Below, one piece after another: positions 1 through 8,355 of a stretch of DNA of 64,000 bases (the first letter of the stretch is position 1; each line of letters begins with the position of its first letter). The notes under the pieces are model-generated. The model saw only the letters and a list, made by a program, of their open reading frames with translations. It was not told the origin of the DNA and ran no database searches. Both the position numbers and the translations under genes were made by a program. This DNA comes from CAVXTF01 sp963701375 (GTDB taxonomy: Bacteria; Actinomycetota; Acidimicrobiia; Acidimicrobiales; CAVXTF01): positions 434,001 to 498,000 of the forward strand of contig CAVOZT010000001.1 in the NCBI GenBank assembly GCA_963701375.1, written 5' to 3'.

Positions 1-157
1 GACGAACGATCGCCACCCTTTGGACCCCGGCCCCATGTCTGGTGAAGCTCGTCGAGGAGGATGATTTCAGCGGCCTCGTTCCGCGGCCGCCTTTGCCCAT
101 ACGATGAGGCGAGCCCGAGTAGCCGAGGGTCGGGCACGAACCTCGAGGTGTGCTCAC

Positions 158-1318
158 ATGCGCGTCTTCAGCTTTCATCTCATGCCCTACCCGGACCTGC
201 CGGACGACTACGACGGCCCGGCGTGGATCACCTGTCCCAACTCGCTCTTCGACGCGAATGCCGGAGGTGCGCACTACAACCGGTACATCGACGAGCTGCT
301 GTTGGCCGAAGAGCTTGGTTTCGACGGGGTCTGCGTGAACGAGCATCACCAGAACGCCTATGGCACGATGCCGTCCCCCAACCTGATCGCCTCCATCCTC
401 GCCCGTCTGACCAGCAGGGTCCGGATCGCGGTAGTGGGCAACGCGCTGCCGCTTTACGACCCGCCGACTCGGGTTGCCGAGGAGTTCGCGATGATCGACT
501 GCATAAGCGGCGGGCGGCTCATCGCCGGCATGGTCGTCGGCGGGGGACCTGAGTACTACTCCTTCTCTATAAACCCTGCGCACGCGAGAGAGCGGTTCGC
601 GGAAGCCCACGAGATCGTCATTAGAGCGTGGACAGAGCCAGGGCCTTTCGAGTTCATCGGCAAGCACTACAAGTTGCGTTACGTAAACACCTGGCCCCGC
701 CCGATCCAAAAGCCCCACCCCGAGGTGTGGATCCCGGGGGCGGGATCACTCGAAACACTCGAGTTCGTGGCGCGCCACCACTACGCCTACATGGGGATCC
801 CTTACTTCCACATCGACGTGTTCGACCGCATGTTCGGCATGATGCGCCAGGCGTGCGAGCGCGAGGGATACGAGGCCGAACCGCACCAGCTCGGCTGGTT
901 GGTCCCGATATTCGTCGCCGAATCCGACGCGGAAGCGCGCAAGCATTACGAAGAGCACTTCTGGTATTTCGTGAAACGGCTTCTGCCTGGGATCAACATC
1001 TCGCCGCCTGGGTATACATCGGTCAGATCGGTCGAAAACGTAATGAAGGGCGCGGCGACGTTCGCGCTCAACCTCGAGACGTGGGACGAGGTCGTCGCTG
1101 GACAGTACGCGATCGTCGGGTCCCCGGAGACGGTAACTGAGCTTCTCAGCCAGAACATGGAGCGGCTCGGTGTCGGCAACCTGCTCGGGCTCTTCCAGCT
1201 CGGCACGCTCCCTGCGGACGACACCCGCCGTAATCTCGAGTTGTTCGCCACCGAGGTCATGCCGAAGCTGCGCTCACGTTTCCGAAGTGAGCAGGAGATG
1301 TCCGGGGCGTCTCTATGA
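158..1318 (+). CDS. LLM-class (luciferase-like) flavin-dependent oxidoreductase
   Basis: The 386-residue product has the bacterial luciferase-like TIM-barrel pattern: an N-terminal strand with MRVFSFHLMPYP, a conserved GFDGVCVNEHH segment near residue 70 and NLIASILARLT soon after, then LIAGMVVGGGPEYYSF and a C-terminal GSPETVTELL segment. Members use FMN or F420 to oxidise small substrates; the substrate cannot be read from the sequence. I chose the ATG at 158 because GAGGTG lies just upstream; an ATG 18 codons earlier adds an Arg-rich tail foreign to the family. It overlaps the following alpha/beta hydrolase by four bases (ATGA), so the two are probably co-translated and may act on one compound, for example a ring or ester degradation step (inference). 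Confidence 0.85.
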   Translation: MRVFSFHLMPYPDLPDDYDGPAWITCPNSLFDANAGGAHYNRYIDELLLAEELGFDGVCVNEHHQNAYGTMPSPNLIASILARLTSRVRIAVVGNALPLYDPPTRVAEEFAMIDCISGGRLIAGMVVGGGPEYYSFSINPAHARERFAEAHEIVIRAWTEPGPFEFIGKHYKLRYVNTWPRPIQKPHPEVWIPGAGSLETLEFVARHHYAYMGIPYFHIDVFDRMFGMMRQACEREGYEAEPHQLGWLVPIFVAESDAEARKHYEEHFWYFVKRLLPGINISPPGYTSVRSVENVMKGAATFALNLETWDEVVAGQYAIVGSPETVTELLSQNMERLGVGNLLGLFQLGTLPADDTRRNLELFATEVMPKLRSRFRSEQEMSGASL

Positions 1319-2154
1319 GCACAGTGTCGACACCGCAATTGATCGCGGGCTCGCTCGCAACCGCGGTGGGTCTGGTGGAGATCCACGAGGGCGGCGCGCA
1401 CGGTCCCAATCCGGTCGTCTACCTCCATTCGGCCAGCGGCGAAGCCGCCGGGCTCACGTTCTTGGAACGCCTCGCAGCGAGCCGGCGAGTCATCGCTCCT
1501 GTGTTCCCGGGCTTCGGCACCTCTGAGGGAATCGAACGGATCGAGGACATCGAGGACGCCGCCTTCCACGTTCTCGATGTGATGGATCGCCTGGAAATTG
1601 ACTCTGCGGACCTGGTGGGGATGTCTATGGGCGGTTGGATGGCCGCGGAGGTCGCGGTCCGTTGGCCCGAACGCGTAAGGCGAATGGTTCTCGTGAACCC
1701 GGTCGGTCTCTACGTCGAAGGATCGCCCATCACCGAGATCTTCGGGCGGCATCTCGACGAACTGGCAGGAGAATTGTTCGCCGATCCCGAGTTCCCGATT
1801 GCGCAGCTCATGCGGTTGATCGAGGAGTCCGGGCGCGATCCGACGTCCATTCCTTTCGACTTGGTGCGCCCTTTCATACAGGCAGAGGCGGTCACCGCAA
1901 AGATCGGTTGGAACCCCTACCTGCACAACCCGAAGCTGCGAGGTCGGCTGGGCCGGATAACTGCCCCGACGCTCGTGGTACATGCGGTCCACGACGGGAT
2001 CGTTCCCCGCGGACATGCCGAGGCCTACGTAGCGGGCATTCCCCGTTCGGGTCTGGTCGACCTCGACCGGGCAGCTCACCTTGCGGTCATAGAGCGGCCC
2101 GATGAACTGAGCGAGCTGGTGGCCGCGCACCTCGACGAGGCGGAAATCTCCTAG
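1315..2154 (+). CDS. alpha/beta-fold hydrolase
   Basis: A 279-residue alpha/beta hydrolase. The oxyanion segment is VVYLHSASGEAAG, the nucleophile elbow is GMSMGG (Ser near residue 105), the acid is likely the Asp in HAVHDGIV and the His lies in RAAHLAVIERP near the C terminus, so a full Ser-Asp-His triad is present. It starts inside the stop of the luciferase-like gene (ATGA overlap) and ends four bases past the tail of convergent sufU. Many relatives of this type act on ester or C-C bonds in degradation pathways, often partnered with flavin oxygenases. The true substrate is unknown. Confidence 0.85.
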   Translation: MSTVSTPQLIAGSLATAVGLVEIHEGGAHGPNPVVYLHSASGEAAGLTFLERLAASRRVIAPVFPGFGTSEGIERIEDIEDAAFHVLDVMDRLEIDSADLVGMSMGGWMAAEVAVRWPERVRRMVLVNPVGLYVEGSPITEIFGRHLDELAGELFADPEFPIAQLMRLIEESGRDPTSIPFDLVRPFIQAEAVTAKIGWNPYLHNPKLRGRLGRITAPTLVVHAVHDGIVPRGHAEAYVAGIPRSGLVDLDRAAHLAVIERPDELSELVAAHLDEAEIS

Positions 2155-2729
2155 GCCGAGCCCTGGTCGATCTCGTCGAGTCCCTGAGCGAGCGCGTTCC
2201 AACTCAGGGTTGCGCACTTGATGCGCACAGGGAACTTGACCACTCCCTGGAGAGCTGCGAGCTCTCCGAGAGATCCTCTGTCGACCGAGAAGACATCTGA
2301 TTCGTCGACGACTTCGTCACCGCTCGCAGAAACTGGCTCGTGAGCGCCGACTCCGTTGGGGCTCTGCGGCGCAGCGTTGCCGGCATCGAACCTTGACTTC
2401 GGGCCGCCGTCGCCGAGGCGAGACTCGTGGATGGACATCATCGACTTGAACGTGCGGATCAGGTCGCGTGCTTGAGCAACCGACTTGCCCTTCACCGCTG
2501 TCGACATCAAAGAAGCCGACGACTGGCTGATCGAGCAGCCCTGACCGGTGATACGGATGTCTCCCACGACTCCGTCGTCGACCTGCAGGAACACGACCAC
2601 CTCGTCACCGCACAACGGGTTGTATCCCTCGGTCCTGTGCGCAGGCGGGGTCGGAAGCTCGCCGCGGTTTCGCGGGCTCCGGTAGTGGTCGAGGATTATC
2701 TCGCGGTAGAGGTCTTCGAGGTCTGCCAT
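2151..2729 (-). CDS. sufU: SufU-type iron-sulfur cluster assembly protein
   Basis: A 192-residue NifU-N/IscU-fold protein. The three conserved cysteines are present: Cys40 in NPLCGDE, Cys65 in GQGCSIS and Cys172 in RIKCATLSW, with Asp42 beside the first. In characterised SufU proteins these bind zinc and accept sulfur from SufS. The usual length is about 150 residues; here roughly 45 extra residues (about 105 to 152, Gly/Ser/Asp-rich) separate the second and third cysteine motifs. The ATG at 2729 shares one base with the sufS stop (TAATG), so translation is coupled. Longer upstream frames are Arg-rich and out of family. Confidence 0.9.
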   Translation of the reverse strand: MADLEDLYREIILDHYRSPRNRGELPTPPAHRTEGYNPLCGDEVVVFLQVDDGVVGDIRITGQGCSISQSSASLMSTAVKGKSVAQARDLIRTFKSMMSIHESRLGDGGPKSRFDAGNAAPQSPNGVGAHEPVSASGDEVVDESDVFSVDRGSLGELAALQGVVKFPVRIKCATLSWNALAQGLDEIDQGSA

Positions 2730-4012
2730 TAGCCGAAGAGGGTAGCGGCCTGCTCCAGCGCGTCGACCAGGGCGTCGACATCGGGCTCGTCGTTGTAGAC
2801 GTAGAAGGACGCGCGTGCCGCGGCGTTTATCCCGAGCCGCCGCATCAGCGGTTTGGCGCAGTGGTGGCCGGCGCGAACGCAAACACCTGACTGGTCGAGC
2901 ACCTGAGCCAGGTCGTGGGGGTGCACGTCTTTGAGCGCAAGCGAAAGCACGCCGCCACGGTTCTCTGTACCCTCCGGCCCGAAGATCGTCAGGTCGTCGC
3001 CGAAGCGCTTCGCCAGAGCCGCCTGCGCGTATGCGGTCAGCTGCCTGTCATGGTCGATGACGCGCTGCATCCCGATCGCCGACAAGTAGTCGACGGCGGC
3101 GGCCAGTCCGACTGCCTCTGCTATCGGCGGCGTGCCAGCTTCGAACTTCCACGGCAAGGTGCTCGGCGAGAAACCTTCCTTGCTCACGTCGCGGATCATT
3201 CCTCCGCCGCCTAAGAACGGGGGCATGGCCTCGAGAAGCTCCTGGCGTCCCCAGAGAACTCCGATCCCGGTCGGACCGAGCATCTTGTGCGCGCTGAATG
3301 CGATGAAGTCGCAACCCAGTTCAGTCACGTCTACCGGCAGATGGGGCACGGCTTGGGCGCCGTCGGCCACCACCACTGCGCCGACGGCGTGGGCCGCGGC
3401 AGCGATGGTCGCGAACGGCGGAATCGTGCCGAGGACATTGGACATCACGGTGCATGCGACGAGCTTGACGCCGTCGAGGAGCCTGTCCAGGTTCGAAAGA
3501 TCGAGCCGATACGAGTCGTCGATCCCGAGCCACCGCAACTCGACGCCCTTTTGCTCGGCGAGCATCAGCCAGGGAACCAGATTGGCGTGGTGCTCCATCT
3601 CGGTGAGCAATACAGCGTCGCCAGGGCCAAGGTTGGTCGCGCCCCACGCGGTAGCGACCATGTTGAGGCCCTCGGTCGCGTTCTTGGCGAACAGAACCTC
3701 TGTCTCGGGATTGGGTGCTCCGATGAACCTGCCGACCTTCACACGCGCGGACTCGTAGTAGGCGTCTGCCTCTTCCGCAATCGCGTAGACCCCGCGATGG
3801 ACGTTCGCGTGGCTGTTCTCGTAGTAATGGTCCATCGCATCGAGCACCGACTGCGGGCGCTGAGAGGACGACGCCGAGTCCAGGTAGACGAGCCGGTTGT
3901 CGTGGATCCTCCGGGCAAGCAGCGGGAAGTCCGTCTTCGGCGCGAGTGGCGGCCGTTCCTGGTCTATGCCGAGGAGGTTGCGCGAGGGGGCGTGACGGGT
4001 CAGGTCCGCCAT
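2729..4012 (-). CDS. sufS: SufS cysteine desulfurase
   Basis: A 427-residue class II (SufS-type) PLP-dependent cysteine desulfurase that releases sulfur from cysteine for Fe-S assembly. Visible landmarks are NSHANVHRG near 67, the HHANLVPW segment near 141, the PLP lysine Lys243 in FSAHKMLGPTG and the catalytic Cys385 in RAGHHCAKPL on the C-terminal loop. Length and motifs are complete. It overlaps sufC by 13 bases and touches sufU, giving a coupled sufC-sufS-sufU operon on the minus strand. SufS and SufU are expected to act as a persulfide-transfer pair. Confidence 0.95.
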   Translation of the reverse strand: MADLTRHAPSRNLLGIDQERPPLAPKTDFPLLARRIHDNRLVYLDSASSSQRPQSVLDAMDHYYENSHANVHRGVYAIAEEADAYYESARVKVGRFIGAPNPETEVLFAKNATEGLNMVATAWGATNLGPGDAVLLTEMEHHANLVPWLMLAEQKGVELRWLGIDDSYRLDLSNLDRLLDGVKLVACTVMSNVLGTIPPFATIAAAAHAVGAVVVADGAQAVPHLPVDVTELGCDFIAFSAHKMLGPTGIGVLWGRQELLEAMPPFLGGGGMIRDVSKEGFSPSTLPWKFEAGTPPIAEAVGLAAAVDYLSAIGMQRVIDHDRQLTAYAQAALAKRFGDDLTIFGPEGTENRGGVLSLALKDVHPHDLAQVLDQSGVCVRAGHHCAKPLMRRLGINAAARASFYVYNDEPDVDALVDALEQAATLFG

Positions 4013-4761
4013 GGTTCGTACCCTTCCGAGTCGAGCCTTGCGGCGAGCTCGGCGCCTCCACGCTCGACGATCTTGCCGTCCACGAGCACGTGGACCCCGT
4101 CGGGCTTGAGCAGATCCAAGATCCGTGTGTAGTGGGTGACCACGAGCACCCCGAGCGAAGGCCGCGCTTCTCGGATGGCTCGGACACCGTTCGCGATCAC
4201 CGCCAGCGAGTCGATGTCGAGTCCGGAATCCGTCTCGTCGAGGATGGCGACCTCGGGGCTGAGGAGGGCAAGTTGGAGGATCTCGTTGCGCTTGCGTTCT
4301 CCGCCGGAGAAGCCCTCGTTCAGCGGACGCGCACCAAAGGCCTCATCGATCCCGAGACGCTTCATCCAATCGAGCATCTCCATACGGACCTCGAGCACCG
4401 ACAGGTCCGTACCCTGGCGGGCCGACATGGCCTGGCGGAGGAACTGGAGCACGGACACTCCCGCGATGGCCTCGGGATGCTGGAACGCGAGGAACATCCC
4501 CGCCTTGGCTCTAGCGTCGGGGGCCCAGGAGGTGACGTCCTCGCCCTTGAACCTGATTGCACCGCTCGTGACCTGGTACGCCGGGTCGCCGAGCATCGTG
4601 TTGGCGAGAGTCGACTTGCCCGAGCCGTTCGGCCCCATGAGGGCGTGGATCTCGCCGGGCTTCACTTGGAGGTCGATCCCACGCAGGATCTCCGTGCCTC
4701 CGGCCGCGACGTGAAGATCGGAAATGGAGAGCAGGTCAGAGGTGGAGAGCAGATCGCTCAC
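4000..4761 (-). CDS. sufC: SufC, Fe-S cluster assembly ATPase
   Basis: A 253-residue ABC ATPase of the SufC type. Walker A is GPNGSGKST near residue 44, the Q-loop region reads AFQHPEAIAGV, the signature is FSGGERKRNE and Walker B is VAILDETDSGLDID, with the switch His in VVTHYTRIL. SufC energises the SufBCD scaffold, but no sufB or sufD lies upstream: the next gene diverges. A GTG at 4761 was chosen; the frame stays open far upstream, but that stretch is antisense to the debranching enzyme and not SufC-like. The N terminus carries two SDLLS-type repeats before the first ABC strand, so the start could be slightly downstream. Confidence 0.92.
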   Translation of the reverse strand: MSDLLSTSDLLSISDLHVAAGGTEILRGIDLQVKPGEIHALMGPNGSGKSTLANTMLGDPAYQVTSGAIRFKGEDVTSWAPDARAKAGMFLAFQHPEAIAGVSVLQFLRQAMSARQGTDLSVLEVRMEMLDWMKRLGIDEAFGARPLNEGFSGGERKRNEILQLALLSPEVAILDETDSGLDIDSLAVIANGVRAIREARPSLGVLVVTHYTRILDLLKPDGVHVLVDGKIVERGGAELAARLDSEGYEPWRT

Positions 4762-4819
4762 AGCTCGAGATTCTAACCCGCCCGGCGGATTAGCACTACC
4801 GGCGTAGTGTAATTTCCGG

Positions 4820-4861
4820 CTCTGCCGAGAGGGCGTCTTCCTCTGCCGAAAGGGGTGTCCT
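4820..4861 (-). promoter_or_regulatory. Tandem 21-bp direct repeat in the suf leader
   Basis: Two adjacent 21-base units (4820-4840 and 4841-4861) both begin CTCTGCCGA and continue AGGG; the first also contains the partial palindrome CTCT-N4-AGAG. They lie between the predicted minus-strand promoter and the sufC start, where an operator for an Fe-S-sensing repressor could sit. No suf regulator gene is adjacent, so this role is inference. Confidence 0.4.
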
Positions 4862-4883
4862 CTCCGTTCATATCTCCGAAATA

Positions 4884-4911
4884 AGTATACGTCGGCGTTA
4901 ACTAATACCAA
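4884..4911 (-). promoter_or_regulatory. Predicted sufCSU promoter
   Basis: On the minus strand a TTGGTA box (4906-4911) is followed after 16 bases by TATACT (4884-4889), a good sigma-A-like match in an AT-rich island of this GC-rich region. Transcription would begin near 4877, leaving a leader of about 115 nt before sufC. Confidence 0.5.
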
Positions 4912-4932
4912 AAAAATGAACGGAAGTTCGGC

Positions 4933-7149
4933 TTGTCCGGAACCGGCAACCGCACCGGCAACCGCACGGAACCTGCACCGTCGGCAAGGCCGATAGCGTC
5001 GGACGCCGTGAGCGACCCCTGGAACTTCTCGGGCCAGCTCGCTGATGCGGGATCTTCGAGCGGTGCGATCACTCTGGTCGACGAGTCGACGTTCGCCATA
5101 AGCAGCAGATCGGGCGACATCGTCGTCGGTGGTTCCCAGGGGTTGTTCGTGCGTGATTCGCGCATTTTGTCGCGTCTCGAGCTGCGCGTTAACGGCCAGA
5201 GGACAGAACTGCTCACCGCCGTGGCGAACGATCCTTTCTCGGCGACGTTCGTCTCGCGATGCCGGCCCAAGGCGGGAATCGCCGACTCCACTCTCGTCGT
5301 GTTCCGTTCGCGCCATGTGGGGCGCGGAATGCGCGAGGACGTGGTGATGCGCAACTTCGGGGACGAGCCGACCTACTGCTCCGTGGAGCTGTTCGTCCAG
5401 GCGGATTTCGCCAACCTCTTCGCGGTCAAGGAGGGGAGGGTCGACTCGGACGGCGAAGTGCGTGCGGAGCCTCGCGAGGGCGTCCTCGTTTTTTCCTACC
5501 GGAGAGGGACGGTGAATCGGGGGATCGAGCTGCACTGCACACCCGAACCCGGGGCGATCGGCGACGACATCATCTCTTTCGAGGCGATCGTCCCTCCCCG
5601 CGGCGATTGGACGGCCTGCCTCGAGGTTCGCCCGGTGCTCGAGGGAACGCACGTGGTGCCTCGCTACCGGTGCGGGCAGCCGGTGGAGCGTTCCACCCCC
5701 GCGGAGCGGCTTGCACGGTGGCGAAGCAAGGTCCCACAAGTGCAGAGCGACGACGACGAGCTCAAGCGAGCTCTGGACCGCAGCGCCGAGGACCTCGGAG
5801 CGCTCCGGATATTCGACCCCGACTACCCCGAGCGCGTGGTTGTCGCAGCAGGGGCCCCTTGGTTCATGACCGTGTTCGGGCGGGACTCTCTGATCACCTC
5901 GTGGATGGCGCTCATCGTTGATCCCGATCTGGCGCTCGGCGTGCTGCAGACGCTCGCGAGATTCCAGGGCAAAGAGATAGATCAGCGTACAGACGAGCAA
6001 CCCGGCCGCATCCTGCACGAGATGCGCTTCGGGGAGGCGGCATCGCTCTCGCTCGGGGGCGGGAGCATCTACTACGGGACGGCTGACGCGACGCCCCTCT
6101 TCGTGATGCTGCTCGGCGAGCTCCGCCGTTGGGGCCTCGCCGCAGAAGCAGTCGACAGCCTGTTGCCGAACGCGGAGCGCGCGCTCGAGTGGATCGACAC
6201 GTTCGGTGACGCCGACGGTGACGGCTACGTGGAATACAAGAGGGCCACCGACCGCGGACTCGCGAACCAGGGGTGGAAGGACTCGTGGGACGGGATCCGT
6301 TACGCCGACGGCACCATTGCGAGCGCACCGATCGCGCTGTGCGAAGTGCAGGCCTACGTGTACAGCGCATACCTCGCTCGGGCACACTTCGCTCGCGAGT
6401 TGGGGGACGAAGCGACCTTCTCACGTTTCAGGCAGAAAGCAACCCGCCTGAAAGAAGCGTTCAACCGAGACTTCTGGCTCGAGGACCAAGGCTGGTTGGC
6501 GGTCGGCCTCGACGGCGACAAACGCCCCATCGGATCCTTGACGTCCAACATGGGCCACTGCCTTTGGACCGGCATCGTCGACGACGACAAAGCGCGTCTC
6601 GTAGCGGAGCGCATCATGTCTCCGGAGATGTTCTCGGGCTGGGGTGTAAGGACTCTCGCTACCTCGATGGGGGGTTACAACCCGATTAGCTATCACTGCG
6701 GCTCTGTGTGGCCGCACGACACGGCGATCGTCGCGGCGGGACTTGCACGATACGGATTCAGCGACGCGGCACTGCAGATCGTGAGGGCCTTGCTCGACGC
6801 TGCGCAGGCACTGGGCGGCCGGCTGCCAGAGCTCTTCAGCGGGCTGGACCGTGGCGAGCTCGCCACTCCTGTCAGCTACCCGACTTCCTGTTCGCCGCAG
6901 GCTTGGGCGGCCGCGTCACCTTTGTTGTGCCTCAGGACCATCTTGCGGCTCGACCCTTGGGTTCCTTACGGGAAGGCATGGATCGCGCCAATTCTGCCCG
7001 AGGGGATGAAGAGGCTGAAGGTCGAAGGGATCCCACTGGCGGGTGCCCGCGTGTCCGTCGAGGTGGAAGGGGACGACGTCCACGTCGAGGGCGTCCCGCC
7101 TTCACTCGAGCTCATAACGAAACCGCGTCATCCATCGACCGCTGTGTGA
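4933..7149 (+). CDS. Glycogen debranching enzyme-type amylo-alpha-1,6-glucosidase
   Basis: A 738-residue enzyme with the two-part layout of bacterial debranching-type amylo-alpha-1,6-glucosidases: an N-terminal beta-sandwich (about 45-260, containing GLFVRDSRILSRLEL) and a six-hairpin (alpha/alpha)6 barrel from about 290, with APWFMTVFGRDSLITSWM, WKDSWDGIRYADG and SVWPHDTAIVAAG. Such proteins cleave alpha-1,6 branches of glycogen-like glucans or related glycosides; exact specificity is not determined here. The start is ambiguous: TTG at 4933 has GGAAG six bases upstream, while GTG at 5008 would remove a Gly/Asn/Arg-Thr repeat tail of 25 residues. It is divergent from sufC and convergent with the lipoprotein gene. 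Confidence 0.85.
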   Translation: MSGTGNRTGNRTEPAPSARPIASDAVSDPWNFSGQLADAGSSSGAITLVDESTFAISSRSGDIVVGGSQGLFVRDSRILSRLELRVNGQRTELLTAVANDPFSATFVSRCRPKAGIADSTLVVFRSRHVGRGMREDVVMRNFGDEPTYCSVELFVQADFANLFAVKEGRVDSDGEVRAEPREGVLVFSYRRGTVNRGIELHCTPEPGAIGDDIISFEAIVPPRGDWTACLEVRPVLEGTHVVPRYRCGQPVERSTPAERLARWRSKVPQVQSDDDELKRALDRSAEDLGALRIFDPDYPERVVVAAGAPWFMTVFGRDSLITSWMALIVDPDLALGVLQTLARFQGKEIDQRTDEQPGRILHEMRFGEAASLSLGGGSIYYGTADATPLFVMLLGELRRWGLAAEAVDSLLPNAERALEWIDTFGDADGDGYVEYKRATDRGLANQGWKDSWDGIRYADGTIASAPIALCEVQAYVYSAYLARAHFARELGDEATFSRFRQKATRLKEAFNRDFWLEDQGWLAVGLDGDKRPIGSLTSNMGHCLWTGIVDDDKARLVAERIMSPEMFSGWGVRTLATSMGGYNPISYHCGSVWPHDTAIVAAGLARYGFSDAALQIVRALLDAAQALGGRLPELFSGLDRGELATPVSYPTSCSPQAWAAASPLLCLRTILRLDPWVPYGKAWIAPILPEGMKRLKVEGIPLAGARVSVEVEGDDVHVEGVPPSLELITKPRHPSTAV

Positions 7150-7174
7150 CGGCGGCGCCGCAGAAGCTGACGCG

Positions 7175-8287
7175 CTAAAGAACCTTCAAGTTGTCCACCG
7201 GGCCTAGCGGGGCGTGCGCCACGGTTTTCGGGCCCGAGCCAAGGGGAACGACGAGGTCCACGGTCTTCGCGACCGGCGCAAGGTCGGGGCACTTCGGGTC
7301 GTACGGGACGACCGCGTCGACCTGGGTTTCGGTTCCGCTCTTCGCGGTCAGCTCGGTCCAGCCGACGTAGGAGCCGCATCTCGGTATCTGCGCCACGATC
7401 GCAGTGCTCGACGGACCGACGACGGACCAGGGCACCGACTCGAGTTCGAATGGATGCACGTTTACGACGGGCGCGAGCGCCGCGCCGCATCCCCCTGTTG
7501 AGACGGTCACCACGTCGTGGCCCGTGTTGGCGTCGATCACGAAAGCGACGGTTGCGGGAGTCCCGCCCGCACACGTCGGCTGCTGGCCGATCGCTATCCC
7601 GACCCAGGCGAGAGTGTGCTCGTACAACCGCGGCGGGGGCGTAGTGGTCGTGGTCGGCGGCGGCGGTGGCACGGTCGTCGTGGTCGGCGGTGCCGTCGTC
7701 GTAGTCTGCGCGGGCGGCGGAGCGGTGGTCGTGGTCGTCGGTGGTGGCGCCGCAGTAGTCGTGGTGGTCGGGGGAGCTTTCGTGGTCGTCGTCGTCCGGT
7801 GAGTGGTCGTGGTCGTAGTGGCCGCTCGAGTCGTAGAGGTCGTCGAGGGGGCCTTGGTGGTGACCGTCGAGATCTCCGCGGTCGTCACGTTCTGCTGAAC
7901 CGGCGCGACGTAAGACGCTGTGTGCGCCGCGGTCTGGTCGAGCGTGACGTCGCCGAGGCCGAGAATGTCGAACTTGTAGATCCCTTTGAACGACTCGTAC
8001 GCCTCGAAAAGCGACTTGGCAACTGCTGCGGTGATCACGGGCGCCGCCTTCTTGGGAGGAGGTACGACCTCGAGAACCTTGCCGCCGACCTCCACCGAGT
8101 CCACGAACCGGCCGAGGCGCACCGAGTTGAAGGAGGGAGGCACCGGATTGCCCGGGGTACCGGGGTGCGGTTGCGTCGTCGTCGTGACCTGCGTGCGGTG
8201 AGCAGGGGCGCAACCGGCGACGGCGCCCAGCACCGATAGCACCGAGACAATTCCGAACAGCCTCAATGGGTGACGCCTGCCCGCCAT
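7175..8287 (-). CDS. Putative secreted lipoprotein with Thr/Pro-rich linker
   Basis: A 370-residue protein starting at ATG 8287: a basic N terminus, a hydrophobic stretch and a lipobox ending VAGC near residue 26, so lipidated export is expected. Residues about 135 to 220 are a low-complexity Thr/Pro linker made of TTTTT and PPTTTTT units. It is followed by a C-terminal domain of about 145 residues holding four cysteines (in QPTCAGG, TGGCGAA, PRCGSY and DPKCPD), which could form two disulfides. I recognise no catalytic family. Such linkers commonly space an extracellular domain away from the membrane. An upstream in-frame ATG at 8335 would bury the signal sequence. The gene is divergent from the FGGY kinase. 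Confidence 0.7.
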   Translation of the reverse strand: MAGRRHPLRLFGIVSVLSVLGAVAGCAPAHRTQVTTTTQPHPGTPGNPVPPSFNSVRLGRFVDSVEVGGKVLEVVPPPKKAAPVITAAVAKSLFEAYESFKGIYKFDILGLGDVTLDQTAAHTASYVAPVQQNVTTAEISTVTTKAPSTTSTTRAATTTTTTHRTTTTTKAPPTTTTTAAPPPTTTTTAPPPAQTTTTAPPTTTTVPPPPPTTTTTPPPRLYEHTLAWVGIAIGQQPTCAGGTPATVAFVIDANTGHDVVTVSTGGCGAALAPVVNVHPFELESVPWSVVGPSSTAIVAQIPRCGSYVGWTELTAKSGTETQVDAVVPYDPKCPDLAPVAKTVDLVVPLGSGPKTVAHAPLGPVDNLKVL

Positions 8288-8355
8288 CCCCACAGTCTGG
8301 CCGGAGCGGTCAGACACAGGCGTGCAAGCCTTCATCCTCTTAGTGTGTGCCGGCA

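Noticed and set aside
946..2217. Long minus-strand open frame across the first two genes
   Set aside because: It is the antisense of the luciferase-like and hydrolase genes; in GC-rich DNA such frames stay open by codon bias.
4762..6387. Long open minus-strand frame continuing upstream of sufC
   Set aside because: It is antisense to the debranching enzyme, Arg/His-rich and without family similarity; SufC has a complete start at 4761.
7404..7802. Val/Gly-rich plus-strand frame (poly-VVVV segments)
   Set aside because: It is the complement of the Thr/Pro linker of the lipoprotein and has no independent support.
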